64,000 bases of DNA, taken from assembly GCA_928085145.1 (NCBI GenBank), contig OV725078.1:89530410-89594409 (forward strand). Direction: 5' to 3'. The translations under genes were made by a program, and so were the position numbers. The notes below the pieces were generated by a model. The model did no database searches. It saw only the letters and a list, made by a program, of their open reading frames with translations, and was not told where the DNA came from. The stretch is from Nezara viridula (Eukaryota > Arthropoda > Insecta > Hemiptera > Pentatomidae). Shown in pieces: positions 20,978 to 31,572 of this stretch (position 1 is the stretch's first letter; each line of letters opens with the position of its first letter).

Positions 20978-23770
20978 TTATGATGAGGACTGGATGGATA
21001 AGAAATGATTAAACAGTTGGGATTTAAAGGTATGAAGGGTTTTGGATTGACGGATGTGGGGAGGGATGGAGTTCCATAGGGAAGAGGATCGAATAATAAA
21101 TGATTTATCGAAAGCAGCGGCTCGGTGGGCCATTATATATAGATCTGAGGACCGGGAATGGGTATTGCGGGAGTCGACAGAGGATTTAAATTGAAGGAGC
21201 TCGGCGATGTATGAAGGACGGCGGGAGTGAATTACTTGGAAGAGGAAGGATGCCAGGAAATACTTACGGCGGTTGGAAGGATAAAGCCACTTCAACTCTT
21301 CATAGAAACAGGAAACAGGAGTGTCTCTTGGGATCCCGAAGATGAATCGTACGAAGCAATTTATCAAACGTTTTAGTTTCGCCTCGAGATCCCTAGAGAC
21401 GCCCCCATATACCGTGCAGCAATAGTCGAAATGGGGAAATATTAAAGAGGTGACCAGGAGTCTACGGATTTCAAAAGGAAAAAAGTGTCGCAGGCTATTT
21501 AAGTGTTTTAGGGTGGAAAAGGTACGTCGGGAGATATTGGACACATGGTTTTTCCAGGTAAGGGTTTGATCGAAGATTATTCCAAGGTTTTTGATGGTGG
21601 GATAAAATTTAATGGGATTATCATGTAAAAAGAGGGTTGGAAAGTTAGGGACAATTTTGAGGAGGTAATTGGAGCCTATTAGGATTGCCTTGGTCTTTTT
21701 CGCATTCAACTTCAACTTGTTAACTCCTGCCCAGTCGTATATTCTATTTAAATCTTCTTGAAGCTTTTTTGTGGCGGCTAATAGGTCGGAAGGGGAGAAG
21801 GAAAGGTATATTTGGAAATCGTCTGCATAGATGTGGTATTGGGAGTGATGGATCTGGTTGGGAAGGTCATTAATGTAAATAGCAAATAGAGTAGGAGACA
21901 AGGAGGAACCGTGAGGGACACCACAGGAGAGGGGAAGTGTCTTTGAAGGAGGTTGATCTGGGACGACTACATACTGGGATCGATCGGAAACGAAGGATTT
22001 GAACCAACGTAGGACACTGTTGGATAGAGGAAGATTTTGCAATTTGGTAAGAAGGATGTTATGGTCAACTGTATCAAATGCTTTGGACAAATCTAGAAGG
22101 ATGAGGATAGTAAGGTTTTGGTGTTCAATGGAGTTTTGGAGGTCATGGGTTATTTTAAGGAGGGCAGATTGCGTTGAATAGCCGGGTCGGAAGCCAGATT
22201 GGAATGGATTGATGAAGGAACGTTCTTCTAGGAAGTTGGAAAGTTGATTTTGGACAAGGCGTTCCAGTGGTTTTGAGAGGTTGGAAAGAAGAGAAATAGG
22301 GCGGAAGTCGTTCTGTGAGGAAGGGTTAGATGTTTTACTCAATGGTCGGACGAGTCCAGTTTTCCAGGAAGAGGGAAATGTGGAATTTTGCAATGAGAAG
22401 TTGTAGATATGATAAAGTACTGGAATAAGGGTAGGAAGGCTGGATTTTATTAGTTTTACTGGAATATTGTGAGGACCATAATCATTGGTGTGGGATTTGA
22501 GTATAGTGGAAAGTACTTCGTCGTAGGACACATGGGAAAAAAAGAAGTTTTCAGGATTGAAATTATGGTGTTCAATATCATGAGTAGGAGAAGGATTAGA
22601 AGCAAAAGATAAAAAATGGTCATTAAGATCATCTGGAGTCACAGGGAGGGAAATGAGGTTATTGGAATCTGGTAGGGATAGATTACGAAGTATTTTCCAT
22701 TTTGACTTGGAATCGGGAGCATTGGTAAGGGCATTATGAAAGTAGTTGGATTTAGCAAGTCGGATTGTGGATTGGGTTGCATTACAGAGTTGTTTGAAAG
22801 ATGCATAATCAGCAGGTAAGCGGGTTTGATGGTATTTGCGCCTTGCTGCATTCCTTCTCCTTATCATTCCCTTTATTTCAGGAGTCAGCCAAGGAGCAGT
22901 GGGACGACGTAAGATTTTGGTTTTCAGAGGAGCATGGATGTCTAATATGGATTGTAGGTTTGAGGTAAGGGTGGATATCATAGGGTCAATGGAGGTGTAG
23001 GAAAATATGGTATCCCATTGGGCAGAATCCAGGTCAGGTTGAAGGGATTCATATGAAAGGAGGTTTAAATTGCGATATGATACTATTTTGGGAGTAAATG
23101 ATTTCACGGGTAGGTCGTACGAGATTTGGATCAGGTCGTGTGATGATAGAAAAGGTACAGGGTGTTGAGAGGAGGAAAGGATTTTAAGCGGTGAGTCAGA
23201 GATATGGAGGTCTAACCAGGTGTCAGAGAACTGAGTGTGATGAGTGGAAGAATAAGGGACAAGATAAAGATTGAGAGAAAATATTAGGTCATTGAGGTAG
23301 TATTTGTCGGGAGATTCTGTGAGCATATTTACATTAAAATCGCCGGAGATGATGATATTGGAGTAGGAGGTAACCAGGTTGACAAGGGAGGATTCAAAGA
23401 GTTGGTCAAATAGAACACGAGGAGGGCGGTAGACAACAACATACAATAGAGGAGAGGAAATAGCAGTAATTTCAACAAATAAATATTCAACGTGAGGGAG
23501 GTCATGAAAAGGAGACTGTAAGAGGATTTTAACCTTGAGACTATTATGTATATATAGTCCGACACCACCTCCCGTGCGATCAGGTCTGTCATGACGTAGG
23601 AAAGAGTAATTGGGGAGGGAAATTTGAGAGGAAGGAATAAAAGGTTTCAGCCAGGTTTCAGATATTGCTATTGTGTGGTAAAAATTTTCGAGGAAATATT
23701 TTTGGAATTCATCAAAGTGGGCATTAAGGGATTGTGCATTGACATGACAGGAATTTAGGATATTAGTCAT
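20978..23770 (-). CDS. LINE ORF2: endonuclease and reverse transcriptase
   Basis: An unbroken frame of 930 codons encodes the protein that nicks target DNA and reverse-transcribes its own RNA at the nick. Residues ~1-240 are an EEP endonuclease: ISETWLKP (~35), RTGGGVGLYI (~65), VYRPP (~115), SGDFNVN (~142) and SSHDLIQI (~225). Residues ~400-750 are RT: PISLLSNLSKPLERLV, SGFRPGYSTQSALLKI, LLDLSKAFDTVDHNILL (~566), CGVPHGSSLSPTLF and YADDFQIYL (~649). The post-RT region carries LTWKNHVSNISRRTFSTLKH and ends SIQSSS. Length and motifs fit CR1/L2-like LINEs. No stop, frameshift or missing catalytic residue is seen, so the copy is young or was recently active. Confidence 0.93.
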   Translation of the reverse strand: MTNILNSCHVNAQSLNAHFDEFQKYFLENFYHTIAISETWLKPFIPSSQISLPNYSFLRHDRPDRTGGGVGLYIHNSLKVKILLQSPFHDLPHVEYLFVEITAISSPLLYVVVYRPPRVLFDQLFESSLVNLVTSYSNIIISGDFNVNMLTESPDKYYLNDLIFSLNLYLVPYSSTHHTQFSDTWLDLHISDSPLKILSSSQHPVPFLSSHDLIQISYDLPVKSFTPKIVSYRNLNLLSYESLQPDLDSAQWDTIFSYTSIDPMISTLTSNLQSILDIHAPLKTKILRRPTAPWLTPEIKGMIRRRNAARRKYHQTRLPADYASFKQLCNATQSTIRLAKSNYFHNALTNAPDSKSKWKILRNLSLPDSNNLISLPVTPDDLNDHFLSFASNPSPTHDIEHHNFNPENFFFSHVSYDEVLSTILKSHTNDYGPHNIPVKLIKSSLPTLIPVLYHIYNFSLQNSTFPSSWKTGLVRPLSKTSNPSSQNDFRPISLLSNLSKPLERLVQNQLSNFLEERSFINPFQSGFRPGYSTQSALLKITHDLQNSIEHQNLTILILLDLSKAFDTVDHNILLTKLQNLPLSNSVLRWFKSFVSDRSQYVVVPDQPPSKTLPLSCGVPHGSSLSPTLFAIYINDLPNQIHHSQYHIYADDFQIYLSFSPSDLLAATKKLQEDLNRIYDWAGVNKLKLNAKKTKAILIGSNYLLKIVPNFPTLFLHDNPIKFYPTIKNLGIIFDQTLTWKNHVSNISRRTFSTLKHLNSLRHFFPFEIRRLLVTSLIFPHFDYCCTVYGGVSRDLEAKLKRLINCFVRFIFGIPRDTPVSCFYEELKWLYPSNRRKYFLASFLFQVIHSRRPSYIAELLQFKSSVDSRNTHSRSSDLYIMAHRAAAFDKSFIIRSSSLWNSIPPHIRQSKTLHTFKSQLFNHFLSIQSSS

Positions 23771-24141
23771 AACTGAGATGTTGGGAAGGAGAGTTGCCGG
23801 GAAAAGGATCGAGGAAGGAGAGTAGGATATAACAGTTTTTTAACAAAATATTCATTTTTGCAACAGAAAAGAAAATATAAGCATAAAATAAACTTTGAAA
23901 AGAAAGAGTTAAAATCATATAAACTCGAATAGAAATAAATATAAAGAATTAATTTATGATGTGAACAAATATAAAGTTGGCTTTGGTTACAATAAATTAT
24001 AAAGAAAAAACATTCCGTCAAATAGAATTCCAGCTCTTTAAAACGATAATGAAGAAGGTAACTTACAAAAATTAAAATAAAAATATTTTTGATAGAAAAG
24101 ACTAAAATTGATACAAATTTTGGGAGACTTACATACAAAAT

Positions 24142-24720
24142 TCATATAAAGACGTCCAAGTCGCTAGTTTTCCCTATAACTACTGCCAGACATCCATCTG
24201 ACTGTCTGCATCGAATTTTGCCACCACTGAACCACAGGTATTTTATCTTTGCCGTCATCTTTTTTTGTCTGGCTAACCAGTATAGATGTTTATTGGCGGG
24301 GGTCATTGCTTCGCTCACGTAAACCCGGTGCGAATCGTTGTCCCCCCAGCCCAGATGGCGTGTAGAGAAGTCTCTTTTCGTTCTTCTCTGCTGCAGCAGT
24401 TCATCTCTTGTTGTTTGCCTGACGAAGCGAGCAATGATAGCGCCTGGAGTCCCTTCCTGCTTCGGTTTGAGCCTCACTGCGTGATCCAGATCATCTGGAC
24501 TTAACTTGATGCCCAGACCCACTCCGACGCTAAGAATGGTCCCAGTCACAGTCTCACCCGGCTTTTCTGGAATTCCTCGGATTTTGACTGTATTTTTTAA
24601 CTGATATTGCTCAGTATAATTTAATCAAATTTCCAGCTCCGATATTTTTTTCTTTAAGGTGGTGTTTTCGATAGACAATTTTTCGACGTGTTTTTTCTGT
24701 TCTTCCAGCAGGGGCATAAT
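24142..24720 (-). pseudogene. LINE ORF1, RRM-like RNA-binding protein with one stop
   Basis: The minus-strand frame 24549-24142 encodes SPDDLDHAVRLKPK, ARFVRQTTRDELLQQRR, HRVYVSEAMTPANKHLYWLA and KYLWFSGGKIRCRQSDG. This is the RRM/C-terminal pattern of insect LINE ORF1 proteins, which coat the LINE RNA. Upstream, 24720-24555 continues in frame with a leucine-rich coiled coil (EEQKKHVEKLSIENTTLKKK) but contains an in-frame TGA after KISELEI. So ORF1 is broken while ORF2 of the same insertion is intact. It is assigned to the same element by strand, order and spacing. Confidence 0.75.
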
Positions 24721-25010
24721 GTCTTTTTATACTGTTCATATGAGATGTGCTTTGTTTCGTCTGTGATCTGTGATCTTTTTACTTTTTTGATGATGCCTTT
24801 AGAGGCTAAACATTAATTGTTTAATTGTTGATGTATTTTAAATATTTAAGGTTTGATGTTTAGTATTTTCCAATTATAACTTACCTCAATTTATATCTCT
24901 TTTAAGTGTTTGCTCTTTTATATTAATAATAACAATATTTATGTATTCTTCTTCTTTAGTTAAACCTTGGCATCACCCAGACTTACCTGTTTATAATAAG
25001 TTGAATAATA

Positions 25011-26491
25011 CACTGATAGACAAAATTAACACACCTCTGCAATATTTTTATTTAAAATTAAACTAGTTGTCTCCAGCTTCTATTTTCTTAACATATTAGT
25101 ATTTAGAGAATTTCAGAGACCATATAAACAACAAATTATGCATTGTTTACTCTTGAGGATTCTTAATCCTGATTTACACAGACTGCAGCATTAGACAGGT
25201 ACTATTTACCATTCATAAATTTGTTCTTATTAGTTCTTTCTCATGAACTCAGATTGCTACACATTTTTTTTTTCTTTCTCAATGGCCGGAGTAAGTTGCT
25301 TAAGTGAGTTTGACTGTGTTAGGGCTGTGACATTTATTGAGAAAGAATACAGCCAAAGTGAAGTCACGACGAGACTGAGATTTCACCTTACAACTTTCGG
25401 AAGAGCTCTAAAACATTTCACAGAGACAGAGAAGAACAGGGTTGGCCTAGGTGTACAGAAGCAATAGACGATACGCACATCAGGCAACAGACTGTGGAAC
25501 CACAGTATCACCGAAAATGTCATTAGGCACATCTGAACTGCTTACCACAGCTCACAAATGGCCAAACTTCGATTTCCACAAGACCATTAATTGGATATTG
25601 GAAGAGAGTTCTCATCACAGATTAGATGAGAGTTGTTCTCAACTCTTCACATGGCTATATTTACATCTGGAGATGCCCAGGAGAAAGGTATGCCCCATGC
25701 TGAAATGCTCCCAAGGAGGCATTTCCTGATGGCTCACTGATGTTCTGGGGTGACATTTCTTTTGATAAGAGTTGGTTGTGGTGCAAGAAAGGTCACTGAC
25801 ATCACAGTGGTAATCGAAGAGCATGTAGAGCCATTCGCACCCTACATCGATGAGGGATTCATGTTTATGGACCACAATACCAGACCACACAGATTATGAA
25901 TGGTGGAGAGTAGCTGATTGAGGTTGGGATTGAACATTTGGTGTGGCCATGCTTGAAACCAGTCAAAGATGTTTGGGATGACCTTAAGATTAGAATAAAA
26001 AGTCAGAATCCGTGTCCTAGCACCCTTGAGGAACTAGAAACAGTTATTAAGTGGGACAACATTCCTTATGACTTTATTGAAAATCTTTTCAAATCAATGA
26101 AACGATGTTTGAGGGATGTAATTCGCACTAGGAGTGGAAATACCTATTATCGATTTTACAAAAATGTGAGTTTTCCTTTTGATTTGTGTTTTTGAAGTTT
26201 ATGGTATAGAGAATATTTTATCTTTTAGAGGTGGATACATAGTTAACTGTATATACCAAAATTGTAAGGATAAAAAATATTCAGGAATCTCAGTCATTAA
26301 TGGTGTTTATTAAGTTTGCCAACATTTCTTTTTTTCTTTTACTAAGTGTACACCTTATTTTAGTAACTTAAAATAAAATTTTGTTTTCAAATGACTAATT
26401 TTGTCATATAAAAATTTTGTTGGGCTCCAAAAATTGAAAAAGTGAAAATCTTTGAAGAATATAGGTGGTGTGCTGATTTTGTCCATTATTG
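25011..26491 (+). mobile_element. Tc1-like transposon with both terminal repeats
   Basis: Left end CACTGATAGACAAAATTAAC (25011) and right end, in reverse complement, CAATAATGGACAAAATCAGC (26491) are imperfect TIRs, each flanked by TA. At 1481 bp it has the usual Tc1 length. The transposase is spread over several + frames. The N-terminal HTH begins at Met 25282 (MAGVSCLSEFDCVRAVTF), the second catalytic Asp lies in MFMDHNTRPHR near 25860, and the C-terminal part is 25938-26195 (WPCLKPVKDVWDDLK, then IPYDFIENLFKSMKRC). Several frameshifts make it inactive. It sits just upstream of the last PLAG-like exon and could affect that splice acceptor's surroundings. Confidence 0.9.
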
Positions 26492-26657
26492 TATTTATTT
26501 TGTTGATTTAAAAGTCATTCGGAATTAATTTAACAATTTTTAAAGTTTCTAAATTATAAGAATACCCATATAAATAGGTATAGTTACTGATGTTTTCAAA
26601 AATTTAGAATTTTATGTCATATAAAAATAAAAAATTTAAATAATTATTATTGGCCAG

Positions 26658-26967
26658 ACTCTCCAAATCAGCTGCAGATAAGAAGTATCGCTGCTCTGAC
26701 TGTGACCGTTCGTTCTTTACCCGTAAGGATGCAGAAAGACACTCAGTTGTCCATAACAGGAGCCGTGACTTTCTTTGCCAGTTTTGCCCCAGAACTTATG
26801 GTCGATCTGATCATCTTTCAAGGCACATTGAGAAATCCCATGGGTCACACGAGTCTGAAGCAGGACCTTCCTCTAGTTTAGAGTTAACTGCTGTCAATCA
26901 GCTGGATAAACCTCCTGTATCAACAAATGTTTTGCCTGGCTTCACCCAAGCTTTCAGAGATGTTTGA
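26658..26967 (+). CDS. PLAG-like C2H2 zinc-finger gene, terminal coding exon
   Basis: The acceptor TTGGCCAG ends at 26657. Completing the AG of the previous exon with A at 26658 gives Arg and an open frame to TGA at 26965-26967. Two fingers follow at once: YRCSDCDRSFFTRKDAERH (C-x2-C-x12-H-x3-H) and FLCQFCPRTYGRSDHLSRH (C-x2-C-x12-H-x4-H), joined by a HNRSRD linker instead of the usual TGEKP. Finger spacing, the RKD and DHL-RH phrases and the RDFLCQ start match fingers 6-7 of PLAG-family factors, which bind GC-rich promoters. A ~45-residue Ser/Pro-rich tail ends FRDV. No known activation domain is seen. Confidence 0.85.
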
Positions 26968-28736
26968 TTGTATAACAAAGAATTGTTCCTGTTTTTGTTT
27001 ATTTTTTTATACTCCTACCAATTTATATTTTTTATAAGATTAGTGATAGAAAATCATTTTTCATGTTAACTTAATTATTAATATTTTCAATTGCATTACT
27101 AATAATTTTTTCTACTATAATTTTTATATAATGAAAAATCATAGTAATTTTTATCATTGTATTTTAAAACATCAGTTCAAATTATGTAGCACTTTATTTA
27201 TGGTGAGAGAATCCTAGTTCTAACTGACCAAATTCATTATGTTAAATCTATATTATTTAAGTAATAAATAATATATTTACTTTTGATGCCAGATATAACA
27301 AGTTTATAAATATATAATTGAGATTATGATTAGTTTGTTATTAAGAACTAACCTTAATTCGTATTTAGATTTTGAGCAACATTAGTAAGAAAATTATTTC
27401 TGAAATATTTTAGAGGACCAATTACATTTAGCTAATTTAATTTTGAAGTTTTTGTTGTTCTTTATTTATTAAAGTTTTTATCCATGAAATATGCATCATT
27501 CTCAATGATTATGTGTAATAGATTTTTTCTTGTTTGTAGGATGTCATTCTGTGTTTAATAGTTAGGCTCTTTGACTTCCTTTATTAATCTCATTTATTTT
27601 TTCATCATACATAGTTATTTGTAAATGATTAATGTAATGTATGTAAAATTATTAATGTAATTAATGGGATGTATGTACAATTCAATTTTATAAAGGCAAA
27701 CTGAACATACATTTTAGTGCCTCCACTTTATTGAGATAGATGAAGCAAAAAAAGTAATAAATTTCATTTTTTTTAATTTTATTACAATAATAAAATCTTG
27801 TAATTAAGATTTTAATATACTTAAATATTTTTCCAAATGCATGGAAATAATTTTACTCAATTTATACCACATTTTTTTTCAACTTTATTGCTTTAAATAT
27901 AATGAATACAGTAAAATATGGTATGGTACAACAGTTTATTTCATGAAGATTATATTAAAATCATTTGTGAAAGAATTCTTGTATTCCAAGTTTAATAGAT
28001 ATTTAATCAATGTTCTAGTAAAGAATTAGTATATGTATATATGTCCAATTTTTATTGATAAGATTAAATACTTTATCATTTAATAATTTATTCCAGTAAT
28101 TGTTACCATTACTTTCTTCAACCATATGAAAACTGGTTTCATAGTTACCTGTTTTAAATAAAATTATTGTAGTAGTTATATAAGATTTTATAAATAAGTA
28201 ATTTGTTTCTTGTTATCATTAATTTTGTTTACCAATTTATTAATTTTAAAGTTTTCACAGGGTCTGTTCTATGTTTTAAACAAGATATTTCTACTTAATA
28301 AATTTAATATACAAATACACATTGCGTGAGTGTGTGTGTGCGGGTGCATGTGTGTCTTATCCTACTCTGTTTTGCACATGCGATGACTAGTTTATTATTT
28401 TATTTAAACAAAAATGAATATATAATAAATAAAATGATGTATAAATAAGTTTCTCTTTTGTTCCTATTGATCACTTTTATTTCCCTTTACTAATAAAGCT
28501 TGATTATGTTATAATCTATTTTTGCTGTTCGGGTTCTAATGGTATGTTGTAGTGAAAATACACATCATTTAAATACATTAGAAATAAGAAGATAGAGTTG
28601 TCATCAAAAAATTCTGCCACAACTAACTTTACTTTATTTCTTTAATTATGTGTGGTGAACTCAGCTACATATAAGATTATTTACACTTATTAACTTACAA
28701 ATATAGAATATAATAAGTAATAAAATGAAAAATTAA
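26968..28736 (+). other. likely 3' UTR then AT-rich intergenic DNA
   Basis: The sequence after the PLAG-like stop is very AT-rich with several AATAAA hexamers (for example 27263 and 28427), so the polyadenylation site cannot be fixed. A GT-rich patch lies at 28327-28355. No other gene or repeat is recognised. Confidence 0.4.
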
Positions 28737-29500
28737 TATACAGAGTGTCCCTTAAGTAGAGGGAAATTTTTATAGGAGTAATAGCAGACCTCAAGACCTA
28801 AAAAACATACATGTAAACCATGGGCCAATTCTCAGCAAAAAAGTAGGAAATCCATATTTAGTGTTGACAATTATTACTCTGTAAACTAGATACAATTTTC
28901 TTCAAACAAAAATAGATCTTTTCATTGTTAAAACCATTTAAAGAGAAATTCTGAAGCGGCTTAACTTGCCTAAGTTCGGTTTTTAAAAAAATCATAAATT
29001 ATTATCAATAATAATGTACTATAACAATTCAAAATTTAGGTTTAAAAGAAAAAAAAAACCCTGCTGATTGTCTCAATTATTTGCATAACAACATAAATAT
29101 ATAACAGATCAATTCCTTTGACAGAGATCTGAATGAAAAATACAGTTTCGTAAATACTTTACATGAAAAGTATTCAACAAATCATTATTATATAATTGTT
29201 GTATTTATAAATAACAAGTGTATTTAGGAAATGTTTTCCTTATAATGTTTCCCATATCAAGGAAAAACAAGAAATAAAAGCTTTTGCAACAGTTAATTGT
29301 CGTCAATTTTGTTGAAAACATAGGTATTTTTAGGTGATAAAATAAAAAATCACTACATTTCTTTTACACAACTTGAGGTGAAGAATTTGCCGAATAAACC
29401 TTAATTTAATTAATATGAACTTGGAGCTAATTAAATGAAGAAGTTTTTCTCAAAGTGGGATATCTGTATTACAGTTGGATAATGATAAAAAAATCGTAGA
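28737..29500. repeat. GGGTGTCCC-end repeat, two opposed partial copies
   Basis: A + copy begins TACAGAGTGTCCCTTAAG at 28737 and runs to about 29060. A - oriented inner half runs from AGCTTTTGCAACAG (29279) to about 29500. This gives a tail-to-tail mosaic, in the same order as at 14530-15130. Confidence 0.55.
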
Positions 29501-29518
29501 ATAAACGGAATAAATAAA

Positions 29519-30510
29519 GTGGACGAAATGAGAAAAAAATTACGAACTGTTTTGAAAATAGAGATTAGAGGAAAATGTGTCGCTCCTGCCGCTTCTGCAT
29601 TATGTGTTTGTGAGCAAAAAGGTATAGTAATCAAGAAGAAAATATTTTCAATAACGTCCTTTAGTTCCGCAGAAGAAATTGATAAGATCGACATAGGATT
29701 ACAACATCTAAATAATAGACTGAACCGAATCACGGCCACAAATGCTACTGAAATGGGAAAAACGTCGGAGGGTGTTTCAAAGTGTTTACATCTTTTCGAG
29801 GAATTTGAAAAAAATAATCAGAAGACAAAAATCACAATTTTGAAGTGCAGAATCTCGAATATTAGCAACAAAGAGAAACCAAAGGGATAATTAATGAAAC
29901 AATCGAAAATATTCCAAGATCTACAGGAAGAAACGTGATACGAAAGACTCAAATTCCTATAAGAGGTTAGAAAATTAACTTAATTGGAAATGGAGAGGGT
30001 TTTAGTGTGCATGCCTTTCTTGAAACGGTTGAAGATTTAAGATTGGCTAGGAATGACACAGATATTTTTGTAACGGTGTACGATTTATTTAAGGGTCCCG
30101 CACTAATTTGGTTTCGATCAATCTGGAGAAAGTTACAGCGTGTTCTGAACTTGCCTCGGAGTTGAAAGCCGAATATGCACCATTGGACTATAAGGATCAA
30201 TTATAGGATAAACTAAGAAGAAGAATCATAGAACCTACAGAATCGATTGGTTCATACGTGGCTGTAATGAAAAATTATTTCAACAGGTTGTCAACTATCC
30301 CTTCTGAAGACCAAATGTAAATGTTGAGGATAATCAAAAATAATATTAACCCCTACTATTTAGATCGACTAGCATTACACCAGTTAACCACTTTAAAAAA
30401 CATAACTCTTGGAGACAGAAGAAGTAAGGTTAATCGACCTCCTCCTCCAACTAAAGGATTACTTGAGTCCGATTTGGCCTTTAGCCGTCACTAAAAAAAC
30501 AAACAAGCCA
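29519..30510 (+). pseudogene. retrotransposon Gag fragment
   Basis: Plus-strand frames encode an N-terminal part (29519-29890: HLNNRLNRITATNATEMGK) and then FLETVEDLRLARNDTDIF, LFKGPALIWF, PTESIGSYVAVMKNYFNRL and ILLN-type phrases up to IKNNINPYY. The order FLE-VEELR / GxAL-WF / ESI--YV--M is that of insect LTR-retrotransposon Gag (capsid) proteins. Several frameshifts and stops occur and no zinc knuckle follows, because a LINE fragment begins near 30570. No protease or RT of this element is present in the window. Confidence 0.65.
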
Positions 30511-30569
30511 CGTCAACGCAGTGAAAACAACATTTTTTTTGTATATACGTTACATCCGTATTTTTTATA

Positions 30570-30890
30570 TACGCATAGTAGTCCGTCCTTTGAATAAAAT
30601 TTCTAACTCATCTTCACTGAACGACTTTCTCCCTATTTCTCCCCTTTTCAACCTATCAAAACCGCTGGAACGCCTTGTCCAAAACCAACTTTCCAATTTC
30701 CTGGAAGAACGTTCCCCCATCAATCCATTCCAATCTGGCTTTCGACCTGGCTATTCAATGCAATCTGCACTCCTTAAAATCCCACGACTTCCAAATCTCC
30801 ATTGAATACCAAAATGTCACTATTCTCATCCTTCTAAATTTTTCCAAAGCGTTTAATACAGTTAACCACAACATCCTTCTTTGGAATTAG
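30570..30890 (+). pseudogene. CR1/L2-like LINE RT fragment
   Basis: Plus-strand frames encode RPLNKISNSSSLNDF, SKPLERLVQNQLSNFLEER, FQSGFRPGYSMQSALLKI and, after a frameshift, NFSKAFNTVNHNILL. These correspond to ORF2 residues ~470-575 of the intact LINE, with FD-to-FN and VD-to-VN changes in the conserved AFDTVDH block. It ends abruptly at 30890, where oppositely oriented endonuclease sequence begins. Confidence 0.75.
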
Positions 30891-31060
30891 AAAGGAAATT
30901 GGTATTAGGTCACCGGAGATGATTATTCTAGGATAGAGGGGAACAATGTTGAGTAGGGTTGATTCTAAGGACGGAACAAATGGAACAAGAGGAGGACGAT
31001 AGACCACTTTACAAAGGAGAGGGAAATTATTACAGGAAATTTCTACTTTTTTATTTTGTT
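30890..31060 (-). pseudogene. CR1/L2-like LINE endonuclease fragment, inverted
   Basis: The minus strand encodes VVYRPPLVPF and RIIISGDL, the central endonuclease motifs of the same LINE family (residues ~100-145). It meets the + strand RT fragment directly, so two parts of one ORF2 lie in opposite orientation. Bases 31060-31360 hold nothing identifiable. Confidence 0.65.
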
Positions 31061-31359
31061 CAGAATTTGGACCATATCATAAAACAAACAGGAAATTTTA
31101 ATATTAAATGAATTATTCTCTCTGGACAAAGAAAGATGAAAAGGGCGTAGCTATAAGTTCTTCTAGGTAACCGGAACTGATTGTTAGTATTTGGTCTCAA
31201 AATGAGGAAAAACGCGAAATTTTACACAAAAATACATTGAGCGAACGAGAAAGGAAGTGCCAAAAAATCAGAAAAGAAAGCAAGGATCAGTATCCATTAT
31301 ATGGCTAAACTAATATGTAGTAGACAGATGAACAGAATATTTCAAGATGATGCTAAGAG

Positions 31360-31533
31360 GGGGTCGCTATAAAACGGTATAGCTTGCAAAAGGTAATTCA
31401 AATTCTTTTTTACTTTCACTTACGTATATATGAAATATATAGTTAGGATCGAAAACAATTTTGAATCTGAGTTTTCAACGGAAATACACGTTTTGAGGTA
31501 CCCTGAGTCGAAATGACCAAGTCCCGAAAAATG

Positions 31534-31572
<39 letters not shown>

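Larger units (their letters stand above)
20697..24830 (-). mobile_element. nearly complete CR1/L2-like LINE in PLAG-like intron
   Basis: Read on the minus strand: ORF1 (about 24720-24142), a ~370-bp spacer, ORF2 (23770-20978), and a 3' UTR with an AAATAAATAAAGC end and an (ATT)6 tail at 20697-20715. A stem-loop GGGAC-TC-GTCCC lies about 20 bases before the tail. It is antisense to the host gene. A 5' boundary near 24830 is inferred from the loss of ORF1 similarity; no clear target duplication was identified. Confidence 0.75.
19857..26657 (+). other. 6.8 kb GT-AG intron of the PLAG-like gene
   Basis: The donor is GTACAG at 19857 and the acceptor is TTGGCCAG ending at 26657. The flanking exons are in matching phase 2. 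The intron holds a TA microsatellite, a GC-richer block of unknown origin (20063-20560), an antisense LINE (20697-24830) and a sense-strand Tc1 transposon (25011-26491). Confidence 0.7.

Noticed and set aside
20697..24830. Target-site duplication of the intact LINE
   Set aside because: AAAACAT-like bases occur near both ends, but the match is short, imperfect and AT-rich, so it was not claimed.
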